Shown here: positions 1 to 8,296 of the stretch, piece after piece
Layout of the letters: each line of letters opens with the position of its first letter
Position numbering within the stretch: the first letter of the stretch is position 1
Source of the DNA: Pseudaminobacter soli (ex Li et al. 2025)
Lineage (GTDB): Bacteria > Pseudomonadota > Alphaproteobacteria > Rhizobiales > Rhizobiaceae
Assembly (NCBI RefSeq): GCF_003012705.1
Contig: NZ_PXYL01000018.1
Coordinates: forward strand, 1-64,000
Length of the DNA stretch: 64,000 nucleotides
Direction of reading: 5' to 3'
Notes under the pieces: model-generated
Told to the model about the DNA's origin: nothing
The model's database searches: none
What the model saw: only the letters and a program-made list of their open reading frames with translations
Translations under genes and position numbers: made by a program

Positions 1-56
1 AGCTTCTCCAGAAAAGGCTGTAAAAATGCAGAAAGCTCCGTATCCCAATCTGTCAT
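1..56 (-). mobile_element. IS701-like transposase, N-terminal fragment cut by the window edge
   Basis: The first 56 bases read on the minus strand as an ATG start followed by MTDWDTELSAFLQPFLEKL, which resembles the beginning of IS701-family DDE transposases. The rest lies outside the window to the left. Roughly the next 175 bases, up to the stop of the following gene, carry no recognisable gene and probably include the end of the insertion sequence, but I could not fix its inverted repeat. Only about 18 residues are visible, so the family call is tentative. Confidence 0.55.
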
Positions 57-231
57 ATGCACCCCCAACAAAGAGAGCACAAATCATCTCAAACCAGACT
101 TGCCCGAATCTGCCAAAGTAGTGCTAGAATAGGCGAGCAGAACTAATCTGACATACTGTCAACTTACACGCTGCATGAGCAGCGACTGGTGGACCGCCGG
201 CGTCTCCAGTTCGCATTTGCGACACAACCCA

Positions 232-1776
232 CTATCCGAGCTGTGAGCTGTTCTTGCACAGATAGCAGAGTTCGGTGTTCACCCTGGTGGTCTTGCCTGC
301 GAAAATTACGGCGCCGTCATAAGGCGCGACGATTTTTCCGCCGTCCGCGCGATAGCCGATCACATCACCCTCGCTGATCGCTTCGCCAGTACCGAACTGG
401 CGAACCAGCCGGTCATCGTCATGGTCGGCCAAGATGACGTCGGTGATCTCTAGCACGCGCGGCAGCCTGATCTCGGGCACCGGCGCGGCGACCATTTCCA
501 GATGCACCAGCCCGTTGATGACGCAGTCATAGCCCACCTGCGGAGCATCCGGCGCGAGATGCTGGCCGCATTCCACCGTCACGCCATAACCGCCTGCAAA
601 ACGCATGAACTCGGTCGTACCGACGCCATGGAGCGACGACAGGCCGGCGACGCCCGCCGCCCGCTTCTGCCGCAGGGCCTTTTCATGCCCGGCGAGCCAG
701 CCATGAACCACCAGCGGCAGGTTCATGGCTTTCACAAGCGCAGCTTCAGCGTCAGCATGCGCGAAGGGCTCCAGCGGGCCGGTATTGTTCTTCGGTCCGA
801 TCAAGGCAAAGGCTTCGCCCTCGCCACTGAAGGAATGTAGGTCGATCAGCACGTCATGCGCGCGCAAAAGCGGGCAGAGCACATTGGCCACGCGGTCCTC
901 ATTGTCCTGCGGGATGGCGCTTTCGAACATGTCGCGGTTGAGGTTGCGATCGCCCACGCGCGTGTTCTGGCGGAAGGCGAGCCCGTTGACCACCGGCACG
1001 AAGGTCAACGTGCCGCGCTCCAGTTGCCATGCACCGGTTCGGAACTCGGCGATCAGGCGCGAGATCGCATAGGGGCCGGCGGGTTCGTTGCCATGCACGG
1101 CACCGGTGACGATGACCTTCGGGCCGGGCCGCAGCCCGTGGAACGTCGCGCTTTCGATCGATTGCGGCGCGGCGGCGATCAGCGGTGCGAGGGGTCTGGC
1201 GTCTTGGTTGAGCAGGGCGATGTCGATCACCATGCCCGGGCGCAGCCTGCGGCCCATCTCGAGTAGATCGTCATGCGCTACGACCACGCATCCAGCCGTA
1301 CCTGAATAATCGGGGCGCGCGGCATGCATGAAGATGGCGGAGCCGCCAGCGGCAGCCGGAATGGAATCGTTCCAGCCCACGGGGATAAACAGGTCGAAGA
1401 GTCGCTCCCCGCGTCGCGAAGGCTGCGTATCGTCGGTTTCGAAAACAAGCTGGTTGTAGAACGGGCTGTCACGGTCCTCGATCCAGCGATAGTTCGCCGG
1501 CTTCGGCAGGAACGGAAAATCGAAGCCACGCGGCTCATCGCCGAAGACGCCCGGATCATAGAAGCCGTAGCGAAGCGGATAGCGGCCGATGGGCGTCTTG
1601 CCGTCGCCTTCGCGCTTGTGTTGCGGCTCGGCGAGGCCGTTGCGTCCGACGGCGCATTTCACCGTCCAGTCGTCGATAGTGAGCGTGCCGATGTGCGGCG
1701 CGTCAGGGTCGTGACCGACGCGAACGACAATCGTGTTCTGCTCCAACGTCCCGACCATGAAGGGGTTTTGGCTCAT
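232..1776 (-). CDS. YkuD-type L,D-transpeptidase domain fused to an AstE/aspartoacylase-type zinc hydrolase
   Basis: 514 residues in two halves. Residues about 10-190 match the short YkuD-like family, with a conserved REGDGKTPIG segment near 55-64 and an active-site pattern of His151 followed by TAGC with the nucleophile Cys163. Residues about 205-500 match the succinylglutamate desuccinylase/aspartoacylase family of zinc carboxypeptidase-like enzymes: HGNE (His228, Glu231), DLHS (His314) as third zinc ligand and a VEC motif (Glu402) as likely general base. No signal peptide is present, so it should be cytoplasmic, unlike ordinary L,D-transpeptidases. It is the last gene of the peptide-transporter operon, one base after the ATPase gene. 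I infer processing of an imported peptide or N-acyl amino acid; the reaction is unknown. An IS701-like element lies just downstream, so the last residues may not be original. Confidence 0.85.
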   Translation of the reverse strand: MSQNPFMVGTLEQNTIVVRVGHDPDAPHIGTLTIDDWTVKCAVGRNGLAEPQHKREGDGKTPIGRYPLRYGFYDPGVFGDEPRGFDFPFLPKPANYRWIEDRDSPFYNQLVFETDDTQPSRRGERLFDLFIPVGWNDSIPAAAGGSAIFMHAARPDYSGTAGCVVVAHDDLLEMGRRLRPGMVIDIALLNQDARPLAPLIAAAPQSIESATFHGLRPGPKVIVTGAVHGNEPAGPYAISRLIAEFRTGAWQLERGTLTFVPVVNGLAFRQNTRVGDRNLNRDMFESAIPQDNEDRVANVLCPLLRAHDVLIDLHSFSGEGEAFALIGPKNNTGPLEPFAHADAEAALVKAMNLPLVVHGWLAGHEKALRQKRAAGVAGLSSLHGVGTTEFMRFAGGYGVTVECGQHLAPDAPQVGYDCVINGLVHLEMVAAPVPEIRLPRVLEITDVILADHDDDRLVRQFGTGEAISEGDVIGYRADGGKIVAPYDGAVIFAGKTTRVNTELCYLCKNSSQLG

Positions 1777-1777
1777 T

Positions 1778-2782
1778 TTATTGACCTTGGCTTAGCAAAT
1801 GACAGCGGACGCGGTGCGCTTGCGCCAGCGGCGTGAAATAGGGAACGTCGCCCAAGCGGCAGGCGTCGAAAGCCACCGGGCAACGAGGATTGAAGGCGCA
1901 GCCGGGTGGCGGCCGCAGTGCTGAAGGCGCTTCTCCCTTCATGCGCCGCAGCGTTTCCGCCGGCGCGATCGGATCGGGGATCGAGGCGATGAGCGCCTGT
2001 GTGTAGGGGTGGGCCGGCGCTGTGAAGATGTCGTGCCATATGCCTTCCTCGACGATGCGGCCTAGATACATGACGGCGATGCGGTCGCTCATGTGCTCGA
2101 CCACGCCGAGGTCGTGCGAGATCATCAGAAGCGCGATGCCGAGCTCATCCTTGAGCTGAAGGAGGAGGTTGATGATCTGGGCCCGGATCGAAACGTCCAG
2201 CGCCGAGACAGGCTCGTCGCAGACCAACAGCTTGGGCTGGATAATGAGCGCGCGCGCGATGCAGATGCGCTGGCGCTGACCGCCGGAAAATTCGTGCGGC
2301 CTGCGGTCGGCGGCGTCGGCCTTCATGCCGACGCGCGCCAACATGTCGACGACACGCGCCTCGATCTCGTCGCGGTTCGTCATGCCGTGCAGCCGCAGCG
2401 GCCCGGCCAGCGCCTGCCGGACGGTTTGCCGTGGGTTGAGCGAGGCAAAGGGGTCCTGGAACACCATCTGCACATTGCGGGCCTGGCTGAGCGGATCGCG
2501 CTGAACCGCGTCCGTCACGTCCTGGCCGGCGACCCGAATGGAGCCCGACGTGATGGGCACCAGACCCATAATGGCCTGCGCGAGAGTGGACTTGCCGCAG
2601 CCGGATTCGCCCACCAGTCCTAGGCATTCGCCGGCGCGAATGTTGATCGTGACGCCATTGACGGCTTTCAGCAGCCTCCTGCGAAAACCTTCTCGCACCG
2701 GATAATGGACACAGAGATCACACACATCGAGCGCGTCGAAATTCGCGGCGGCACTGGCATCCTTGAAGAGAAGGTCATCCAT
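1778..2782 (-). CDS. Peptide ABC transporter ATPase, DppF/OppF type
   Basis: 334-residue nucleotide-binding subunit of a dipeptide/oligopeptide importer. Walker [10 protein letters not shown] is at residues 58-66, the signature SGGQRQR near 165, followed by Walker B ending in CDEP and an H-loop in ISHDLG. The C-terminal oligopeptide-transporter extension with the Cys-containing GCAFNPRCP segment is present, typical of the F-type partner. It overlaps the upstream D-type ATPase gene by 8 bases and is followed at once by the fusion hydrolase, so translation is probably coupled. Membrane-associated, pairing with the product of 2775-3755. Confidence 0.93.
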   Translation of the reverse strand: MDDLLFKDASAAANFDALDVCDLCVHYPVREGFRRRLLKAVNGVTINIRAGECLGLVGESGCGKSTLAQAIMGLVPITSGSIRVAGQDVTDAVQRDPLSQARNVQMVFQDPFASLNPRQTVRQALAGPLRLHGMTNRDEIEARVVDMLARVGMKADAADRRPHEFSGGQRQRICIARALIIQPKLLVCDEPVSALDVSIRAQIINLLLQLKDELGIALLMISHDLGVVEHMSDRIAVMYLGRIVEEGIWHDIFTAPAHPYTQALIASIPDPIAPAETLRRMKGEAPSALRPPPGCAFNPRCPVAFDACRLGDVPYFTPLAQAHRVRCHLLSQGQ

Positions 2783-3755
2783 GATGGTAACACCTTATCT
2801 TGCCGCTGCCGCTCAGGGCGGTCGCGGCCGGCATGTCGGCCCAGCAGATATCGGTCGCTTTTGAGCAGCGTGGAGCAAAGCCGCAGCCGGGGCCGCGCTC
2901 GGTCAAGGCCGGCACGACGCCCTTGATTTCCATCAGGGGCTTGCGTCCTTCCTGCAGGCGCCGGCCGAGACGGGGCAGCGAGGCAAGCAGCCCCTGCGTA
3001 TAGGGATGGCGCGGGTCAACGAAGACTTCGCTGGCCGCGCGTTCTTCCACGATGCTGCCAGCATACATAACCGCAACCCGGTTGCAGATGCGCGCAACCA
3101 GACCGAGGTCGTGCGAGATCATCAGCACAGCCGTTCCACGCGCCTTGCACAGGTCGAGGATCAGTTCGACGATTTCCGCCTGTATGGTTACATCCAGCGC
3201 GGTCGTCGGTTCGTCGGCGATCAGCAGCGCCGGATTACAGGCGAGCGCGATGGCGATCATCACGCGCTGACGCATGCCGCCGGAAAGCTGGTGCGGATAG
3301 TCGCGTATGCGACGCTCGGGGCTCGGCACCTGCACCTGCTCGAGCGACTCGACGGCCTTGAGGCGTGCCTGCCGGCGGCTCATGTTCTCGTGCAGCTCAA
3401 ACATCTCGCCGATCTGGTCGCCGATGGTCATCAGCGGGTTCAGCGAGGTCATCGGCTCCTGGAAGATCATGGCGACGCGGTTGCCGCGAAGCCGGCGCAT
3501 GTCGCGGTTCGAGAGCCGGTTGATGTCCTGCCCGTCGAAGTCGATCCGGCCGCCCGTCACGTGCAAGGGGTCGCGCAGAAGGCCCGCTATGGTGAGCGCG
3601 CACAGGCTTTTGCCGCAGCCGGACTCTCCCACCAGACCGAAAACCTCGCCGCGCTCGACCGAGAAGCTCAAATTGCTGACGGCCGGAAAGCCCTGTCCCT
3701 TGAGGCGCAGGGCAATCGACAGCTTATCGACCTGCAGGATGGTTTGAGCCGTCAT
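2775..3755 (-). CDS. Peptide ABC transporter ATPase, DppD/OppD type
   Basis: 326 residues. Walker A GESGCGKS lies at 43-50, the signature LSGGMRQRV and a Walker B ending in ADEPTTALD follow in the usual places, and the C-terminal GCGFAPRCSKATDIC segment is the Cys-rich extension of D-type peptide ATPases. The stop overlaps the start of the F-type ATPase gene and the start touches the end of the permease gene at 3755, as expected for a compact dpp-type operon. It energises import through the two permeases encoded at 3755-5513. Confidence 0.93.
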   Translation of the reverse strand: MTAQTILQVDKLSIALRLKGQGFPAVSNLSFSVERGEVFGLVGESGCGKSLCALTIAGLLRDPLHVTGGRIDFDGQDINRLSNRDMRRLRGNRVAMIFQEPMTSLNPLMTIGDQIGEMFELHENMSRRQARLKAVESLEQVQVPSPERRIRDYPHQLSGGMRQRVMIAIALACNPALLIADEPTTALDVTIQAEIVELILDLCKARGTAVLMISHDLGLVARICNRVAVMYAGSIVEERAASEVFVDPRHPYTQGLLASLPRLGRRLQEGRKPLMEIKGVVPALTERGPGCGFAPRCSKATDICWADMPAATALSGSGKIRCYHHG

Positions 3756-4573
3756 CAGCGCTTCGCCTTCCCATGCGGATCGAGGAGGTCGCGCAGACCG
3801 TCGCCCAGCATGTTGAAACCGAGAACCGTTATGAAAAGCGCCAGTCCGGGGAATAACGCCACCCAGGGCGCGACCATGAGCTGTTCGCGGGCTCTCGCCA
3901 GCATACCGCCCCAGCTCGGCGCCGGCGGCACGACTCCGAGGCCGAGGAATGACAGCGCGGCTTCGGCCATGATCGCGGAGCCGATGCCCATTGTCGCCAC
4001 GACGATGAGCGGCCCGCCGATATTGGGCAGGATTTCGCGGAACATGATGTGGAGCCGGCCATAGCCCATCGTCCGCGCGGCCTGCACATAGTTCTGCGAC
4101 TTGTGCGTCAGCACCTGCGCGCGTGAAATGCGGCAGCTATAGGCCCAGTCGGTGAGGCCGAGCGCGATGAGCAGGCTAACGATGCCGGGCCCGAGTACCG
4201 CCATCAGCGCCAACGCGAAGACGACGGTGGGGATGGCCAGCATTAGGTTGGTCAGGCTCTGAACGAATTCGTCCCACCAGCCGCCGAGATAGCCGGCCGA
4301 CAAACCGAGCAGCACGCCGACACAGGTGTTCATAGTTTGCACGGCAAGGCCAATCATCAGCGATATCCGCGCGCCGTACATGATGCGCGAGAAGATATCG
4401 CGCCCCTGTTCGTCCGTCCCGAACCAGAACTGCGCGCCGGGTGCTTCCTCCGCATAGAGCAAGTTGGAATGGGAGATCGGATCGTAGGGAGCGATCAGCG
4501 GTGCGAATACGGCTATCAACACCACCAGCGCGAAGATCGTCAAACCGACAATGAGATTGGAACGGAATATCAT
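3755..4573 (-). CDS. Peptide ABC transporter permease, DppC/OppC type
   Basis: 272-residue inner-membrane permease. The N-terminus has one hydrophobic segment (residues about 8-28) followed by the periplasmic FGTDEQGRDIFSRIMYGARISL motif that marks DppC-type proteins, then five further membrane segments. The EAA loop for ATPase contact is seen around QAARTMGYGRLHIMFREILPN. The C-terminus GDGLRDLLDPHGK is typical. It sits 7 bases after the DppB-type gene and directly before the ATPase genes. Confidence 0.93.
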   Translation of the reverse strand: MIFRSNLIVGLTIFALVVLIAVFAPLIAPYDPISHSNLLYAEEAPGAQFWFGTDEQGRDIFSRIMYGARISLMIGLAVQTMNTCVGVLLGLSAGYLGGWWDEFVQSLTNLMLAIPTVVFALALMAVLGPGIVSLLIALGLTDWAYSCRISRAQVLTHKSQNYVQAARTMGYGRLHIMFREILPNIGGPLIVVATMGIGSAIMAEAALSFLGLGVVPPAPSWGGMLARAREQLMVAPWVALFPGLALFITVLGFNMLGDGLRDLLDPHGKAKR

Positions 4574-4580
4574 GTTAGCC

Positions 4581-5513
4581 CTAGCGATACCGGATGCGCG
4601 GATCGATCAGCAGATAGGCGATGTCGACCAGCGTGTTGATCACGAGGAAGAAGAGCACGATCAGCAGGATGCAGCCCTGAACCATCGGAATGTCACGCAT
4701 AGAGACAGACTGCGTGAGCAGCGCGCCGATGCCCGGCCACGCAAACAGATTTTCGATTACCACCGATCCGCCCAGCATCGAGCCGAACTGGAGCCCGATG
4801 GTGGTGAGCACCAGCACGAAGGCGTTGCGCGCCATGTGGCGCACGACGATCCGTGTTTCGGTATTGCCCTTGGAGCGGGCGGTGCGGATGAAGTCCGCGT
4901 TCATGGTTTCCAGCACGGCGGCGCGGCTGGTCCGGGCGAGTAGTGCCATCGGCGCGATACCCAACGTGAGCGCCGGCAGGATGAGGTGCCTGAAGCCGCC
5001 ATTGCCGTAGCCGAAGGTGGGCAGCCAGCCAAGTTTCAGCGAGATGAAATACATCGTAAGCAAGCCGAACCAGAAGGCCGGAATGGAGAGGCCTGAAACG
5101 GCGGTCATCATTGCCGTGGTATCCATCCAAGTGCCCTGCTTCACGGCGGCGACGAAACCGAGCGGCAGGCCGACGATCACGGCAAAACCGATCGCCGCGC
5201 AGGCAAGTTTAAATGATGCCCAGATGCGCGCCGAAAGCACGGCGGTGACGGGGCGCTGCGTGGCGAAGGAGGTGCCAAGGTCACCACGCACAAGATTGCC
5301 GATATAGTTCGCAAAGCGCGTCGGCAGCGGGTCATTCAGGCCGAGTTCCGTCTCGATGCGTTCGAGTACCTTCGGATCGATGTCGCGCTTGTCTCCCGCG
5401 AGCGACGAAACGAACGTCCCGGGGATTACGCTGAACAGCAGGAAGATCAGCGTGACGGCGGCGATCACCGTCACCATGGACTGCAGCAGTCTCCTGCCAA
5501 TCAGCAAAAACAT
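4581..5513 (-). CDS. Peptide ABC transporter permease, DppB/OppB type
   Basis: 310 residues, starting MFLLIGRRLLQSMVTV, the usual first membrane helix of DppB-type permeases. Six membrane segments are expected. The conserved coupling loop is FIRTARSKGNTETRIVVRHMARN, and the last part VSMRDIPMVQGCILL...LVDIAYLLIDPRIRY is characteristic. Length is normal for the family. It forms the translocation pore with the 3755-4573 product. A small hairpin lies between this gene and the binding-protein gene upstream of it. Confidence 0.93.
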   Translation of the reverse strand: MFLLIGRRLLQSMVTVIAAVTLIFLLFSVIPGTFVSSLAGDKRDIDPKVLERIETELGLNDPLPTRFANYIGNLVRGDLGTSFATQRPVTAVLSARIWASFKLACAAIGFAVIVGLPLGFVAAVKQGTWMDTTAMMTAVSGLSIPAFWFGLLTMYFISLKLGWLPTFGYGNGGFRHLILPALTLGIAPMALLARTSRAAVLETMNADFIRTARSKGNTETRIVVRHMARNAFVLVLTTIGLQFGSMLGGSVVIENLFAWPGIGALLTQSVSMRDIPMVQGCILLIVLFFLVINTLVDIAYLLIDPRIRYR

Positions 5514-5579
5514 TGCTTAACCTGGGTCAATTCTGAGGCAAGGCGCAACTCGGCCAAAACCGAATGCGGATCGGACTGT

Positions 5580-5602
5580 CCGGGCAGCGTGCTGCCACCC
5601 GG
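5580..5602 (-). terminator. Intercistronic hairpin after the peptide-binding-protein gene
   Basis: In the 104-base gap between the binding-protein gene and the first permease gene there is a GC-rich hairpin, GGCAGC-GT-GCTGCC flanked by further CCGG/CCGG pairing with a two-base bulge. No U tract follows. Such structures after binding-protein genes commonly stabilise the upstream message or attenuate the transporter genes; that role is inferred from position only. Confidence 0.4.
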
Positions 5603-5617
5603 ATGGACCGCGACCGC

Positions 5618-7219
5618 CTAGCGGCCGGGTGCGTTGTCGTCCAGCCAGAGCGAATCCACCTCGATGATTGCGGCTTCCGTCACATTGGCATCCACGCCAT
5701 GGATCCAGGGCTGCGTGGCAACCACCGCCTTGTTATAGTTGTTGAACCAAACCGGCGCCTGCTCGAAGATATAGCCGTCGGCTTTCTTGATCAGATCAAT
5801 ACGCTTTGACGGATCCCTTTCGGCCGCAGCCTCGTCGAGGATCGCGTCATAGGCAGTATCCTTGAAGGCACTACGGTTGCAGGCCGGGCGGCTGACGCGG
5901 CTGTCGAAACAGCGCAGGGCGTTGATCGGGTCCGGACCAGTGCCGGCGGAACGGAACCATGCGGCGGCAAGGCCCTGGTCCATCTCGTCGACGAGTGTGT
6001 TGGAATCCACGACCTTTGCGTTAGCGGTGATGCCTACTTCCTTGAGGAAGGGCATCATCGCCTCCAGCACGCCGAGGCTCGAAGTGCCGTCGGTGACGGT
6101 GGCGGTGAACTCGAAGCCGTTCGGATAGCCGGCTTCGGCCAGTAGCGCCTTGGCTTTGGCCTGGTCGTATGGATAGGGCTGGCGCTCTTTATCGAAGGCG
6201 GGTGAGGTTGCCGGCAGCCAGCCGGTCGCCTTGTATGCCTTGTCCTTCAGCAACTTCTTGATGATGATATCACGATCCACCGCATAGTTGATCGCCTGGC
6301 GCACGCGCACATCATTGAACGGGGGCTTTTCGGTGTTGAAGCCCATGTGGCGGGTGAAAAGCTCCGAAATCTCGATCAGTCCCTTCGACAGTTCGGGGTC
6401 GGCCTTGTAGAGTACATAGGCGTTTTCCGATAGGACCGTGGCATCCAGTTCGCCTGCGCGAAAGGCCATGTCGAGCGCGCTGGAGTCGCCCGAGATGGTG
6501 AAATCGACCGCGTCTGCATAGGGCTTGCCCTGCTTGTAGTACTTGTCGAACTTCTTGCCCGAAATGCGCGAACCCTCGACATGGTCGACGAAGGCGAAGG
6601 GCCCGAGGCCAACTGGGTGGGTAAGAAATTTGCCGCTTTCCACCTCTTCGCGCGGCAAGATGGCGGTGATCGCCTCAAAGAACATCATGCCGGGATCGAC
6701 GAAATCGTTGAAGGTCATCGAGAAGGTGCGGTCGTCGATCTTCTTCAGGCCGCTGATCTCCTTGGCCTTGCCCTCGGCATATTCCTTCGCGCCGGCCAGC
6801 GTGCTGACCTGTACCGAACCCGGATAGCCCTTGGTCGGGTCCATAATGCGGGTGTAGGACCAGATGACGTCATCACTCGTCAGCTTGCGGCCGTTGTGGA
6901 AATAGATGTTATCGAACAGCCGGTAGGTATAGGTTTTGCCGTCCTCGCTAGTGCTCACCAGTTCGGCAAGGTCGAGCGCGGGAGCGTTATTGGACGAGTC
7001 CCAGGTGTAGAGGGCCCGGTGGAACGCCTTGGAAACCACCAGGTCTTGCGAGTTGTAGGTGACGTGTGGGTCGAGGCTCTTCAGCGCGGCCCCGTAGGGC
7101 GCGGCGAGATGCAGAGTGCCGCCCGGAATTGGCCCTTGTGCCCAACTTGCACCCATAGGTGAGGCAACGGCGATCGCAGCTGCAACGAGCAGGGTCTTCA
7201 ATCTGTGTCGGTAGCTCAT
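5618..7219 (-). CDS. Periplasmic peptide-binding protein, SBP family 5 (DppA/OppA-like)
   Basis: 533 residues with a Sec signal peptide (MSYRHRLKTLLVAAAIAV... with a likely cleavage after GASWA near 27). The mature protein has family 5 hallmarks: SLDPH near the start, the YTYRLFDNIYFHNGRKLTSDDVIWS region and the FNTEKPPFNDVRVRQAINYAVDRD block. It delivers the ligand to the permeases encoded immediately downstream on the same strand. The ligand cannot be read from sequence; the neighbouring hydrolases suggest small peptides or amide-linked amino acid conjugates. Gene order (hydrolase, SBP, B, C, D, F, fusion enzyme) indicates one transcript. Confidence 0.92.
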   Translation of the reverse strand: MSYRHRLKTLLVAAAIAVASPMGASWAQGPIPGGTLHLAAPYGAALKSLDPHVTYNSQDLVVSKAFHRALYTWDSSNNAPALDLAELVSTSEDGKTYTYRLFDNIYFHNGRKLTSDDVIWSYTRIMDPTKGYPGSVQVSTLAGAKEYAEGKAKEISGLKKIDDRTFSMTFNDFVDPGMMFFEAITAILPREEVESGKFLTHPVGLGPFAFVDHVEGSRISGKKFDKYYKQGKPYADAVDFTISGDSSALDMAFRAGELDATVLSENAYVLYKADPELSKGLIEISELFTRHMGFNTEKPPFNDVRVRQAINYAVDRDIIIKKLLKDKAYKATGWLPATSPAFDKERQPYPYDQAKAKALLAEAGYPNGFEFTATVTDGTSSLGVLEAMMPFLKEVGITANAKVVDSNTLVDEMDQGLAAAWFRSAGTGPDPINALRCFDSRVSRPACNRSAFKDTAYDAILDEAAAERDPSKRIDLIKKADGYIFEQAPVWFNNYNKAVVATQPWIHGVDANVTEAAIIEVDSLWLDDNAPGR

Positions 7220-7253
7220 CGATTTTTCCCCTTCGGATTGTTGTTGTTAAAAT

Positions 7254-8165
7254 TCACTCGACGCCGACGTCGAAGGCATGGCGGTAGAACCGCCGCGCGA
7301 AGTCAGGCAGGAAGGTCTTGTCATTCGCCGGCCATTTGCCTTCGGACATGACGCAGAGCGTGAAGGCTCGACCATCCGGCCGCTCGCCATAGACCAGGTC
7401 GTGTCGCGTCCAGGAGGTATGTCCGGCCTTCGACCACGTCCTGACGTCGCCGGGGAGGCCCTCAACCAGAAAGTCGCGCACCTGATCGCCTTCCGGATCG
7501 ACTTCCGGCACTCCTCGCTGGAAATCGCGCGAAAGCAGGTCCATCATCCAGGCCGAACCGGGTCGCGCTCCGCGTGCGATATCGTGCATCAGTGCGGCGG
7601 CCGAGAGCGCCGTCAGTAAATTGCCGTTGCCGTTGCGACGGGCCTGATAGGCACGGCCATAGGGGCTGTCCTGATAGGTGCCGTGCAGAACGTTGATGCC
7701 GGCAAATTCTTCACGGTTCTGCGTGAGATACCAATCCTGGACCCGCTGGCGCGCGACACACCAGTCCTCCAGCGCCTGGCCGTGCAGCGGCGGGCCGTCG
7801 TCGGCACCGGTCAGGCGACCAACCAGATAGACCGTGGCTTCGTTCGAGGATGTTCTGATCATTTCGGCCGCGGCGCGGTCATCTTCCTGCTCATGGTCAA
7901 TCAGGCCTTCCTCACGGAAGGCAGCAAGAGCATTGAGGAAGAAGAGTTTCACTACGCTTGCCGGATAGACGGGCGACGTGGCCCGATGCCCCCACCAGGC
8001 CTGTTGGATGAACGTACCGGGATCCGTATTTCGGAGCGGCGCGCCGTAGAGGCAGGCTGCGACTGATACCTGGGCTTCGTTGAGAGCTCCCCGCGTGGCC
8101 TCGAGCGCCTCGGCAAGTGCGCTGGCTGCAGGGTGAATTTTCGAAGCTGGCGCGGTGCCGGCCAT
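7254..8165 (-). CDS. Class A beta-lactamase-fold serine hydrolase without signal peptide
   Basis: 303 residues from the chosen ATG; a TTG 12 bases upstream is an alternative. It carries the three motifs of the penicillin-recognising fold: SVVK (Ser70, Lys73), SSN near 106-108 and KAG in WSKAGHTSW near 241. No signal peptide or membrane anchor is visible, so it should act in the cytoplasm, which argues against a role in beta-lactam resistance. It is the first gene of the transporter operon, 34 bases before the binding-protein gene, and diverges from a LysR gene. A hydrolase or peptidase acting on an imported amide is the simplest inference. Class A motif order suggests an acylating serine enzyme; substrate unknown. 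Confidence 0.82.
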   Translation of the reverse strand: MAGTAPASKIHPAASALAEALEATRGALNEAQVSVAACLYGAPLRNTDPGTFIQQAWWGHRATSPVYPASVVKLFFLNALAAFREEGLIDHEQEDDRAAAEMIRTSSNEATVYLVGRLTGADDGPPLHGQALEDWCVARQRVQDWYLTQNREEFAGINVLHGTYQDSPYGRAYQARRNGNGNLLTALSAAALMHDIARGARPGSAWMMDLLSRDFQRGVPEVDPEGDQVRDFLVEGLPGDVRTWSKAGHTSWTRHDLVYGERPDGRAFTLCVMSEGKWPANDKTFLPDFARRFYRHAFDVGVE

Positions 8166-8220
8166 TCCATCCCCCAATTGGCGTGACCCGCCGATTTAGG
8201 CATCGAATAGCTGGGTTTGA

Positions 8221-8257
8221 TATAGAAAAGTGAATACAAAATCATTCATTTTCGATA
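8221..8257. promoter_or_regulatory. Imperfect inverted repeat between divergent hydrolase and LysR genes
   Basis: The AT-rich 131-base gap between the hydrolase start and the LysR start contains TATAGAAAAGTGAAT at 8221-8235 and ATTCATTTTCGATA at 8244-8257, which are imperfect inverted copies. Position between a LysR gene and its divergent operon, and the local drop in GC, fit a LysR operator overlapping both promoters. Inferred from layout. Confidence 0.45.
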
Positions 8258-8296
8258 TAATAAGGTATTATATTACCGCAGTACGGATGATATCCG

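Noticed and set aside
7254-8165. Interpretation as an antibiotic-resistance beta-lactamase
   Set aside because: No signal peptide, and it is embedded in a transporter operon; only the fold motifs are shared.
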